NCBI GenBank assembly: GCA_030592465.1
Contig: JAUVJB010000212.1
Location: forward strand, 1-5,275
Direction: 5' to 3'
Length of the DNA: 5,275 nucleotides
DNA from: Bacteroidota bacterium
Lineage (GTDB): Bacteria > Bacteroidota > Bacteroidia > Bacteroidales > B39-G9
The position numbers and the translations under genes were made by a program. The notes below the pieces were generated by a model. The model had not been told where the DNA came from. It searched no databases and worked only from the letters and a program-made list of their open reading frames with translations. This document shows, piece by piece, positions 1 through 5,275 of this stretch. The stretch's first letter is position 1. Each line of letters starts with the position of its first letter.

Positions 1-11
1 GAAATGTTCAG

Positions 12-43
12 TCTTATATCACCTTGAGCGAACTTGAAAGGTG
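12..43. repeat. Degenerate REP-like hairpin repeat
   Basis: The arms CACCTT (20-25) and AAGGTG (38-43) are perfectly complementary and enclose the 12-base segment GAGCGAACTTGA. The overall pattern CACCTTGAGCG...TTGAAAGGTG resembles a short palindromic repeat that I associate with intergenic regions of Bacteroidota genomes, usually with a core like GAGCGNAGTCGAA. This copy deviates in the core and looks decayed. The hairpin is seen directly; its membership of a dispersed family is recollection, not a search result. It could also be part of the 3' flank of a gene lying to the left. Confidence 0.4.
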
Positions 44-80
44 TTGTTATTTAGTTCCGAGCATTCAAAATTAACTTTCA

Positions 81-112
81 GATTAAAAAAATAATTAGTT
101 ATTTTTTTAATC
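81..112. repeat. Perfect 14-bp inverted repeat upstream of tRNA-His (possible AT-rich terminator)
   Basis: GATTAAAAAAATAA (81-94) and TTATTTTTTTAATC (99-112) are exact reverse complements separated by the 4-base loop TTAG. The stem is almost all A/T, with one G-C pair at its base, and has no separate downstream U-tract beyond the seven Ts in the arm itself. It could end transcription arriving from the left. It also covers the place where the -33 element of the tRNA promoter is expected, so it might instead bind a regulator. The inverted repeat is certain; the function is inference. Confidence 0.5.
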
Positions 113-127
113 GTATAAATAAATAAT

Positions 128-135
128 TATCTTTG
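128..135 (+). promoter_or_regulatory. Bacteroidota-type -7 promoter box for tRNA-His
   Basis: TATCTTTG matches the TAnnTTTG -7 consensus of the primary sigma factor of Bacteroidota exactly. It ends 12 bases before the tRNA, so initiation around 141-143 would give a leader of only a few nucleotides, as is usual for tRNA genes in this phylum. The expected -33 TTG is not present at the right distance; there is only a T-run at 102-108 inside the inverted repeat at 81-112. The strong -7 box and its position are the evidence. Confidence 0.65.
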
Positions 136-147
136 CACCACAAAAAT

Positions 148-222
148 GGTGGATGTAGCTCAGTCGGTTAGAGCACCGGATTGTGGTTCCGGGGGTCGAG
201 GGTTCAAATCCCTTCTTCCACC
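148..222 (+). tRNA. tRNA-His (GTG anticodon)
   Basis: A complete cloverleaf can be folded by eye. The acceptor strand is 149-155, the D arm GCTC/GAGC (158-161/171-174), and the anticodon stem CCGGA/TCCGG (176-180/188-192). The loop TTGTGGT holds anticodon GTG at 183-185, so it reads His codons CAC and CAU. The variable loop is 193-197, the T arm GAGGG/CCCTT encloses TTCAAAT (198-214), and the acceptor 3' strand is 215-221. G148 is the extra G-1 typical of tRNA-His and pairs with discriminator base C222, which supports the identity. Position 154 (T) faces 216 (T), a U:U mismatch in the acceptor stem. The 3' CCA is not encoded (222 is followed by CG) and must be added after transcription. Confidence 0.97.
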
Positions 223-227
223 CGTTT

Positions 228-261
228 AAAAAGCTATCTATTGGAAGATAGCTTTTTTTTT
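228..261 (+). terminator. Intrinsic terminator of tRNA-His
   Basis: AAAAAGCTATCT (228-239) pairs perfectly with AGATAGCTTTTT (246-257) around the 6-base loop ATTGGA, and the T-run continues from 253 to 261. It starts 5 bases after the tRNA and ends 42 bases before the next start codon, so it should separate tRNA transcription from the downstream protein gene. Confidence 0.9.
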
Positions 262-303
262 ATTAAATTAGCAGTAACTTAATTTTTTAAAAACGAACCG
301 TCA

Positions 304-1317
304 ATGAAATTAATATTAACTTTAATATTGCTGTTTTTTGTGTCGTTATTAAATGCTCAAGTTAATCAAACATCAAAAACACAAATAAAAGAAATAGAAA
401 AAAATAAAAGTGATTTTGAAAATACTTTTATTGAAAATTTTCAAACAACTTCCCAAAACAATAATCCAAATAATTTAGTAAATACAACGCCTTGCTATTT
501 GCCCGGTTGGATGTTAAATCCCCCAAAAGCGACTAATGACAACTTATATATAATCGGTATTTCAGACCCTGGAATGGATTCTACAACAGCCATTGAGTTA
601 GCCGTATTAAGAGCAAAAACTATAATTGCTTTATTAAATAATTCAAACATCAAAAATGTAACCGATTATTATTCAAACATACAAAGTCAAACACACAAAA
701 ATATGTTTGAATATTACAGTCAAATATTTGCATCTTATAATGTTGGTAATGAGACAATTATAAAAAAATTCTACACAAAATATAATGAAGCAATAGTACT
801 AATTAATATCCCTGCAAATGATACAACTTTATTCGCCAAAGATTCAATAACACTTAATTGTGAATTATATAAAATGGATATGAATATGGAATATGGCACT
901 CAATATGAAGCTATGTTCAATATAAATACAAAAAAATATAATGACGATACATGCTCAAACAGTCATTACGTTTTAACTGAAGTTAATGGTAATAACGATG
1001 TCTTAACTGAATATTTGAATAATAAAATAACGATTCCTAATTACTATTTTAATTACAAATTTTCTGAAAATGACAGTAGTAATATTCAATTAAAAGCAGA
1101 CACCGGACTTTGGAAAGAATATATTAAATCAATATTGCTAAAGATATTAAATCTATCTCAAATAAATTCGGTTAAAATTAAAACATTAGCCGAGGATTAT
1201 TCTTCTATTTACGAAAAAATGACACGCGAAATCTCTAATAACAACTTACAATTCAATATTGATGCAATTCAAATAACAAACAATAAATTAGATGTAAAAT
1301 TGAATGTCTGCCCTTAA
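304..1317 (+). CDS. Secreted protein of unknown function, possible LPP20-like domain
   Basis: This 337-residue protein has a clear type I signal peptide: MK, then a hydrophobic core, with likely cleavage after LLNA (about residue 19). No lipobox cysteine is present, so it should be periplasmic or otherwise exported rather than a lipoprotein. A low-complexity Asn/Lys/Gln-rich linker (about 20-62) leads into CYLPGWMLNPP (64-74), then YIIGISDPGMD (82-92) and an Ala/Arg-containing helix (about 95-110). This P-x-W-x-x-PP ... G-I-S ... A-x-x-x-RA layout resembles LPP20-type domains of bacterial envelope proteins, but the match is by eye and weak. The C-terminal half (about 180-337) is not recognised. 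The protein has four cysteines (64, 186, 217, 336), which could form disulfides. The start follows an A/T-rich leader without a Shine-Dalgarno sequence, usual for Bacteroidota, and sits just after the tRNA terminator. I see no convincing promoter; a weak TAATTTTT lies at 280-287. The gene is single and converges on the peptidase gene. Confidence 0.85.
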   Translation: MKLILTLILLFFVSLLNAQVNQTSKTQIKEIEKNKSDFENTFIENFQTTSQNNNPNNLVNTTPCYLPGWMLNPPKATNDNLYIIGISDPGMDSTTAIELAVLRAKTIIALLNNSNIKNVTDYYSNIQSQTHKNMFEYYSQIFASYNVGNETIIKKFYTKYNEAIVLINIPANDTTLFAKDSITLNCELYKMDMNMEYGTQYEAMFNINTKKYNDDTCSNSHYVLTEVNGNNDVLTEYLNNKITIPNYYFNYKFSENDSSNIQLKADTGLWKEYIKSILLKILNLSQINSVKIKTLAEDYSSIYEKMTREISNNNLQFNIDAIQITNNKLDVKLNVCP

Positions 1318-1399
1318 AATTATACAAAACTGCTATTCCCGAATACTTGGGGTTAAAAATAAACTTGACAGCTTGGTTTACTCACTCATCTTTTAAAAA

Positions 1400-1432
1400 A
1401 ACTTTTCCAAAGTTTGAAACTTTGGAAAAGTT
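1400..1432 (-). terminator. Palindromic terminator in the convergent gap, reading on the - strand
   Basis: AACTTTTCCAAAGTTT (1400-1415) and AAACTTTGGAAAAGTT (1417-1432) are exact reverse complements with one base (G1416) between them, so the RNA would form about a 14-bp stem with a small loop. On the - strand the stem is followed at once by a run of seven T residues (1400-1394), making a good intrinsic terminator for the peptidase gene, 60 bases after its stop codon. On the + strand the next bases are TTAGACG, so termination of the rightward gene would be weaker. Palindromes of the CCAAAGTTT/AAACTTTGG kind are, from memory, common between Bacteroidota genes, so this may be a dispersed repeat used as a terminator. 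Confidence 0.75.
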
Positions 1433-1491
1433 AGACGACAAAATCTCGGTTGTTTAATTTCCGTTTGCAATGCAGGTTTTATATGAGCTAA

Positions 1492-3099
1492 CTAATCAAC
1501 AAATTGTTTAGCATAGTATTTTGCCGTTAGTTTTTCACCGGTTGCTTTTTCTATCATATTGTTCCAATAATATTTATCAGCTGCGTCAAATATTTTTTCC
1601 TTCAAATATTTTCCAACTTCAATATTATTAGCAAAACTTTGATTTTTATAATCATCTGATTTAATAATATTTTTAATAATATAGAAATACAATTGAGATG
1701 CCAATAACTCACCGAGCAAATAATTATGGTAATAACAAGGTACTGTTGCAATATGTATTTTCGAAGCCCAATCAGGTTTGTCTCGTGCTTCCGGTTTCTG
1801 CAATAGTTGATATTTCTCTACCAAATCCCACCAAAGAATATTCAAATCTTGATCAGGATTTTTATACATGCTTTTCTCGAAACGATACATTACTTGTGCC
1901 CATCGGCTAAAAACCAATTGCTCTAAACGTAATGAGTTATAACTATCATCTGCAATTTCAGACTGTTCTTTTTCATTAATCTCAACAACATCAGTCAGCC
2001 ATTGAGTATTTGTAGCAAAACGTCCAAACATCATTGCAATGGCTTCTGTTGTAAATATATGTGCAGGTTCGCATAAAACATAAGGAATATTCATATCCAT
2101 ATATTTGTCGTAAACAGCATGACCAAACTCATGAAGCATTGTATTCATCCAATTTGCATTGTTTTTAATATTACAAACAACTCTTACATCGCCGTGTTTA
2201 TCAATATGTGTGCAATAAGCATGTTGATATTTGCCTTCTTTTTCAAATAAATCGCTTTGAGCAACAATTGAATCAACAGGTAAGCCAATACTTTTATAAT
2301 ATATTTTAGTCAGCTCAACAATATTTTTATCCTTAAAATAATTATCAAAATCTACATTGTAAATTTTTGGTGCTTCTTGAAAATAACGATTTTGATAATG
2401 CCATGGCATTAATTCCTTTTTGGAAATATTAAAACGTTTTGATAAAAAATCATCAATTTTATTTTTTACTTCTGCAAAAACGTTTTTTGTTAAACTATCA
2501 AGTTCATCAAATAATTTATCAATATCATCAGGGTTTTGGTCATCAAGAGTTAAACTCATTTCATGGTAATTGTCAAAACCAAGTTCATGAGCAACCTCAT
2601 TACGCATTTTAACAATTTTAATAACATCGTTGGCAACAACACTACCAATCTCTTTACTTGCAAGCCATGCTTTTTTTACCTCATTGCCATTGGTTGAGCT
2701 AATCAAAATTTCATCTATATCATTGTCGGTCAGAGTTTTGCCATTAATGTTAGCCCTGAATATCGAATATTTTTTTTCAATTTCATTTCCAAGTTTAATA
2801 ATATTTTCAAGCTTTTTTTCATCAACTTGATTTTTTCGATACTCTCTATACAAAACATCTAATTGACGATTAAGCAGTTCGTCTTTAATAAAATTTGATT
2901 CTTTAATTTTTTTTAAAAAGGCAAAATCATCCTTATTTGTATATATTTTGTTAAGCTTAATCTGTAGGTCGGCAGCCTTTTTATAATCCCCATCCTTACC
3001 TGAAATAGTTGCATCAAAATAGGCTTCATTAGCTTGTTTAAACAAAACATCAACCTTTAACTCATATTTATTAATAAAATTAATTAACTCTTTCTTCAT
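1492..3099 (-). CDS. ACE-like zinc metallopeptidase (M2/M3 superfamily), predicted cytoplasmic
   Basis: This 535-residue protein is full length for its type. The zinc site is HEFGH (323-327), with H323 and H327 as ligands and E324 as catalytic base; the third ligand is most likely E352 in TTEA, 25 residues after H327, the gluzincin spacing. Several segments recall M2 (angiotensin-converting enzyme-like) peptidases: AWLASKEIG (144-152), RNEVAHELGF (166-175), and a Cys pair (C296, C309) just before the active site where ACE has a disulfide. The C-terminal YYHNYLLGELLASQL (456-470) recalls the substrate-binding tyrosine region of M3 oligopeptidases, so I keep the family as M2/M3. Such enzymes cut dipeptides or short fragments from oligopeptides. 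There is no signal peptide or membrane segment, so a cytoplasmic role in peptide turnover is inferred. The start lacks a Shine-Dalgarno sequence. It lies 53 bp downstream of the propeller-transglutaminase gene and is probably co-transcribed with it. No truncation or frameshift is seen. Confidence 0.93.
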   Translation of the reverse strand: MKKELINFINKYELKVDVLFKQANEAYFDATISGKDGDYKKAADLQIKLNKIYTNKDDFAFLKKIKESNFIKDELLNRQLDVLYREYRKNQVDEKKLENIIKLGNEIEKKYSIFRANINGKTLTDNDIDEILISSTNGNEVKKAWLASKEIGSVVANDVIKIVKMRNEVAHELGFDNYHEMSLTLDDQNPDDIDKLFDELDSLTKNVFAEVKNKIDDFLSKRFNISKKELMPWHYQNRYFQEAPKIYNVDFDNYFKDKNIVELTKIYYKSIGLPVDSIVAQSDLFEKEGKYQHAYCTHIDKHGDVRVVCNIKNNANWMNTMLHEFGHAVYDKYMDMNIPYVLCEPAHIFTTEAIAMMFGRFATNTQWLTDVVEINEKEQSEIADDSYNSLRLEQLVFSRWAQVMYRFEKSMYKNPDQDLNILWWDLVEKYQLLQKPEARDKPDWASKIHIATVPCYYHNYLLGELLASQLYFYIIKNIIKSDDYKNQSFANNIEVGKYLKEKIFDAADKYYWNNMIEKATGEKLTAKYYAKQFVD

Positions 3100-3116
3100 G
3101 TATTTTTTTTATAATT

Positions 3117-3140
3117 AACATTAAACACGAAACATTAAAC
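3117..3140. repeat. Short direct repeat in the spacer between the two - strand genes
   Basis: AACATTAAAC occurs at 3117-3126 and again at 3131-3140, a 14-base period, followed by a partial third copy (CTTAAAC, 3141-3147). On the - strand this reads GTTTAATGTT twice just upstream of the peptidase start. The whole 53-bp spacer (3100-3152) holds no terminator-like hairpin and no clear TAnnTTTG box, which favours co-transcription of the flanking genes. The repeat may be simple slippage in AT-rich DNA. Confidence 0.45.
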
Positions 3141-3152
3141 CTTAAACTCATA

Positions 3153-4775
3153 TTACTCATCAACATTCCAATCGCCAAAATATTCAATATTAACATTTGT
3201 TTTAGGTTCGGTTGTATAAAATTCATTTGAGTTATAAGTCCAACTCATAGTTTTAGAGCCGCCGCCGCTTTGAGTTGTGATTAAAAAACGGTTTGAAAGA
3301 GAACCGAAAGAAGAAGCCTGATTACGGGGCGATGCACTATCGCCACCACTTGGGTCAACAGGTATCCAGCCATAATTGGGAATATAAATCTCTGTCCACC
3401 GGTGAAAAACATCATCCATGCTTGCATTGTCGCCTCTGCGAGCTATTGAGCCAACATAACGAGCAGGAATGCCGGCAGCTCTACACATTGCAATATATAC
3501 AAAACTATATTCAGAGCAAGAGCCATTACCTCTGCTTAATACTGCCGGAGCCGTGTTCCAACCTCCAACCATTTCGTAATACATATTTGCAATCAAATAA
3601 TTATATATGTTTCTTGCCATCCAATAAGGATTTTTTTCATCTCCGACAGCCTTTTTAACAGCATTTTGAATTATCGGATTATTAATTTGATATTTTGCAT
3701 TATCTGATAGATATTTTTCTTTTATCCCTTTCGGAATATCGTTAATAGAGCCAACCTTATCAGGAAAAATAAAATAACGCACATCATAAGTTTTCACTTT
3801 CACAGTCATTTCAACATCCTCTGTTCCTCCTGCCGGGATATTGTCAAAATGAAAATGTGCAGTTTTTTGTTCCCATTTATCTGTTATAATGTCTATTTGC
3901 TTTGGTAAATAATTAATACCACCCACAATTGTTTGATTTACTCTATTTGTAGGAATTGCAAGATGAACATCTAATGTTTTTATTTCCCCGGGTCCAAAAT
4001 TAGTTGTCTGATGAGTATATGTTACTGTTGATTTACATTCGTTCGTCTTAACGAAATTTTCTCCGTCATTAACTTTTAATTTATACAACTTATTATCTTC
4101 ATAATCTACATTCCAGATATTTTTTCCATCAAAACACAAACCACGAGAATAATTGCCTGGTGTTTTAGCAATAATAATAACACATCCTGAATTTGGGTCA
4201 ACCATATAAATTTCATCTTTAATTCTATCTGAAATCCATAAATATATACCATCCCATGTTAAGCCTTGAGGATGACCGGCGGGTGATTTGAACGATTTTA
4301 TGGTTGTGCCGTCTTTAGGGTCAAACTGAACAACAACATCGTTATGGTTGTCTATACACCATAAATATTTACCGTCCCAAGTCAAACCACGAGGCGTGCT
4401 TGTTGGTGCTGTTACAGTATGTAAAATAGTGCCGTCTTTAGGGTCAATCTTATAAATTTTTCCGTTATAATTTTCAGCAAGAGGTATTCCTCCTTTTACA
4501 TCAACACTCCATAAATATTTACCGTCCCAAGCTAATCCCATAGGCCAATATGCCGGAGATTTAATACTTCTGATAACTTGTCCGTTTTGAGGGTTAATAC
4601 AAAACAACTTATCTTCTTTTCTATCGGCAAGCCATAAATTTTTACCGTCAAAGGTAAGCCCTGTTGAAAAATGTCCAGGAGTGTCAAATGATTTTATTAC
4701 TTCTCCGGTATAACAATAACTCCTCGTTGGGAATAAAAATAATACTAACAATAAGGCAAAAAATATTCGTTTCAT
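3153..4775 (-). CDS. Exported beta-propeller / transglutaminase-like fusion protein
   Basis: This 540-residue protein starts with a signal peptide (KR, then a hydrophobic core to about residue 16; cleavage probably near 19-22). The cysteine at 21 has no lipobox context. Residues about 24-235 are five propeller-like repeats, each with a G-L-x-[WF]-D-G-K-x-[LI]-W-x-x-D motif (39-51, 80-92, 130-142, 171-183, 212-224) and usually an [IF]-[ND]-P-x-[DNS]-G turn. The period is 41 residues, except for a 9-residue insertion in the second repeat. Residues about 248-335 are beta-rich and Ig-like, as often found before transglutaminase domains. Residues about 365-480 are a transglutaminase-like (papain-fold) domain with the triad C420 (GNGSCSEYS), H458 (FHRWTEIYI) and D474 (PVDPSGGD) intact. 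In this superfamily the activity may be protease, amidase or cross-linking, so the reaction is open. The tail (about 481-540) is unrecognised, with no C-terminal sorting domain that I can identify. It probably acts in the periplasm or outside the cell. Confidence 0.93.
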   Translation of the reverse strand: MKRIFFALLLVLFLFPTRSYCYTGEVIKSFDTPGHFSTGLTFDGKNLWLADRKEDKLFCINPQNGQVIRSIKSPAYWPMGLAWDGKYLWSVDVKGGIPLAENYNGKIYKIDPKDGTILHTVTAPTSTPRGLTWDGKYLWCIDNHNDVVVQFDPKDGTTIKSFKSPAGHPQGLTWDGIYLWISDRIKDEIYMVDPNSGCVIIIAKTPGNYSRGLCFDGKNIWNVDYEDNKLYKLKVNDGENFVKTNECKSTVTYTHQTTNFGPGEIKTLDVHLAIPTNRVNQTIVGGINYLPKQIDIITDKWEQKTAHFHFDNIPAGGTEDVEMTVKVKTYDVRYFIFPDKVGSINDIPKGIKEKYLSDNAKYQINNPIIQNAVKKAVGDEKNPYWMARNIYNYLIANMYYEMVGGWNTAPAVLSRGNGSCSEYSFVYIAMCRAAGIPARYVGSIARRGDNASMDDVFHRWTEIYIPNYGWIPVDPSGGDSASPRNQASSFGSLSNRFLITTQSGGGSKTMSWTYNSNEFYTTEPKTNVNIEYFGDWNVDE

Positions 4776-4823
4776 TTTATTTGGGATTTAATTAATTATC
4801 TTCATTTAAATTTATTATGATTA

Positions 4824-4854
4824 AAAATATATTATACATTTAAGAATATTACAA
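4824..4854 (-). promoter_or_regulatory. Candidate Bacteroidota promoter for the propeller-transglutaminase gene
   Basis: On the - strand, TTG (4854-4852) is followed after 20 bases by TATATTTT (4831-4824), one mismatch from TAnnTTTG. The TTG-N20 spacing fits the -33/-7 layout of Bacteroidota promoters and would give a 5' leader of roughly 40-45 nucleotides before the ATG at 4775. The region is so AT-rich that a chance match is possible. The leader just before the start (AAATCCCAAATAAA) has no Shine-Dalgarno sequence. Confidence 0.35.
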
Positions 4855-4965
4855 GAGTTAGATATAAAAAAACTAACATTTGCATTAAATTCACAAAAAT
4901 TAAATTATAAAATTTAGCCTTAAATTTTAGAAGACATAAATGAGTTCTCTCCGAAAAATATTTTT

Positions 4966-5058
4966 CGTCATTGCGAATCCCGAAGCAACGGGTAAACAAC
5001 CCCTTTGTATTGATTATCAACAGATTGCTTCTCCGCCAGCCGGCGGATCGCTATGACG
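4966..5058. repeat. 93-bp mosaic palindromic repeat (REP/MITE-like)
   Basis: The outer arms CGTCATTGCGA (4966-4976) and TCGCTATGACG (5048-5058) pair at 10 of 11 positions, and the inner arms GAAGCAA (4982-4988) and TTGCTTC (5025-5031) pair perfectly. The right side carries its own hairpin, TCCGCCAGCCGGCGGA (5032-5047), and the left side a smaller one, CCCG/CGGG (4979-4982/4989-4992). TTGATTATCAA (5010-5020) is a further palindrome near the centre. Its GC content is far above that of the flanks. The CGTCATTGCGA...GAAGCAAT theme resembles a non-coding repeat that I have seen in many bacterial genomes, including Bacteroidota; no search was possible. It has no transposase. It may help to end transcription of the gene to its right. 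Confidence 0.8.
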
Positions 5059-5154
5059 TCTATAAAATCTTTTTGTAGTGGACTCATATATCCAAAAATT
5101 AATAATAATTCACAACTATTCTCACTAAATAAGACATAACCGGTCTAAAATCTA

Positions 5155-5275
5155 TTAAACAAATATCCGTTTTATAATTGCTAAAAACCGTTTTTTTATA
5201 ATTATTCTTGGTGATTTAAGTATTGATTTTATCAGATATTTTATTGCATCTTTTTTGTAAGCTGCCAACATTAAA
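5155..5275 (-). CDS. 3' end of a gene cut by the window edge (product uncertain)
   Basis: On the - strand, an open frame enters from the right edge (first whole codon 5274-5272) and runs 39 codons to a TAA at 5157-5155. The visible C-terminus begins LMLAAYKKDAIKYL, continues SILKSPRIIIKKRF and ends AIIKRIFV. It is a Lys/Ile/Leu-rich amphipathic tail without low-complexity runs. The style (A-x-K-Y-L-x-K-S-x-L-K-x-P ... KRF-x-A-I-x-K) recalls the C-terminal helices of family 2 glycosyltransferases, but that is an impression from a short tail. In DNA this AT-rich a 39-codon open frame could arise by chance. Against that, it has the same direction as its neighbours and its stop lies just before the repeat-bearing spacer. 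No start is visible because the gene is truncated by the window. Confidence 0.5.
   Translation of the reverse strand, partial: LMLAAYKKDAIKYLIKSILKSPRIIIKKRFLAIIKRIFV

Larger units (their letters stand above)
4776..5154. other. 379-bp intergenic region
   Basis: This spacer lies between the propeller-transglutaminase start and the stop of the partial gene at the right edge. It is very AT-rich from 4776 to about 4960 and from 5060 to 5154, with no credible coding frame in either part. It holds a candidate promoter (4824-4854, - strand) and a 93-bp palindromic repeat (4966-5058). Apart from the repeat I see no RNA gene, operator or riboswitch. Confidence 0.7.

Noticed and set aside
3..74. Frame open from the left edge to TAA at 72-74, possibly the 3' end of an upstream gene
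   Set aside because: Only 23 codons, and it passes through the REP-like hairpin at 12-43. Nothing in the translation supports a protein.
136..151. CACCA/TGGTG inverted repeat spanning the tRNA-His 5' end
   Set aside because: The left arm lies upstream of the likely transcription start, so it would not compete with the acceptor stem in the RNA. Five base pairs is within chance.
198..222. tRNA 3' end as an integration (att) site for a mobile element
   Set aside because: No second copy of the tRNA 3' segment is seen elsewhere in the window, and there is no integrase or phage gene.
1338..1352. CCC...GGG mini-hairpin after the + strand gene as its terminator
   Set aside because: The stem is only three base pairs and is not followed by a T-run.
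1698..1910. 70-codon + strand open frame
   Set aside because: It lies wholly antisense inside the metallopeptidase gene, which has clear catalytic motifs in its own frame.
2630..2830. 66-codon + strand open frame with hydrophobic stretches
   Set aside because: It is antisense to the conserved N-terminal part of the metallopeptidase. The hydrophobic look comes from the complement of Lys/Glu-rich codons.
3293..3658. 121-codon + strand open frame
   Set aside because: It is antisense to the transglutaminase-like domain, including the Cys and His motifs, and its translation has no domain-like features.
4832..5020. 62-codon open frame on the - strand in the intergenic region
   Set aside because: It runs through the left half of the palindromic repeat and then AT-rich spacer. 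Its composition follows those elements, it has no recognisable domain, and its end is unrelated to any gene boundary.
5167..5203. Near-direct repeat CCGTTTT...ATAATT
   Set aside because: It falls inside the probable partial gene and corresponds to two similar Ile-Ile-Lys-(Lys)-Arg peptides, so it needs no separate explanation.

Overview
The window looks like a stretch of AT-rich chromosome from a member of the Bacteroidota, with no sign of phage, plasmid or transposase genes. Four things point there: Bacteroidota-style promoter elements (a TAnnTTTG box just upstream of the tRNA), start codons preceded by A/T-rich leaders without Shine-Dalgarno sequences, low-GC codon use rich in Asn, Lys and Ile, and intergenic palindromes of kinds I associate with this phylum. 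The assignment is by inspection only.

Layout, left to right. Positions 1-127 have no supportable gene but hold a degenerate REP-like hairpin (about 12-43) and a perfect 14-bp inverted repeat (81-112). A tRNA-His gene (148-222) follows, with a promoter box at 128-135 and a strong intrinsic terminator at 228-261. Next on the + strand is a secreted protein of uncertain function with a possible LPP20-like domain (304-1317). Everything after that is on the - strand, so this gene converges on an ACE-like (M2/M3 superfamily) zinc peptidase gene (1492-3099). The convergent gap contains a near-perfect 33-bp palindrome that reads as a terminator for the - strand. Upstream of the peptidase gene, 53 bp away and in the same direction, is a gene for an exported protein that fuses an N-terminal beta-propeller to a C-terminal transglutaminase-like (papain-fold) domain (3153-4775). 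The two probably form one transcription unit, with a candidate promoter at 4824-4854. Positions 4776-5154 are intergenic and carry a 93-bp mosaic palindromic repeat (4966-5058). At the right edge, 5155-5275 appears to be the last 39 codons of another - strand gene cut by the window end.

How the genes may work together: the propeller-transglutaminase protein is predicted to act outside the cytoplasmic membrane, while the metallopeptidase has no signal peptide and is predicted cytoplasmic. One possible reading is extracytoplasmic protein or peptide processing paired with intracellular peptide breakdown, but adjacency is the only evidence. I see no defence system, CRISPR array, integrase or obviously new multi-gene system. 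The most noteworthy items are the propeller-transglutaminase fusion, its recently duplicated blades, the overlooked partial gene at the right edge, and the several distinct palindromes in the spacers.
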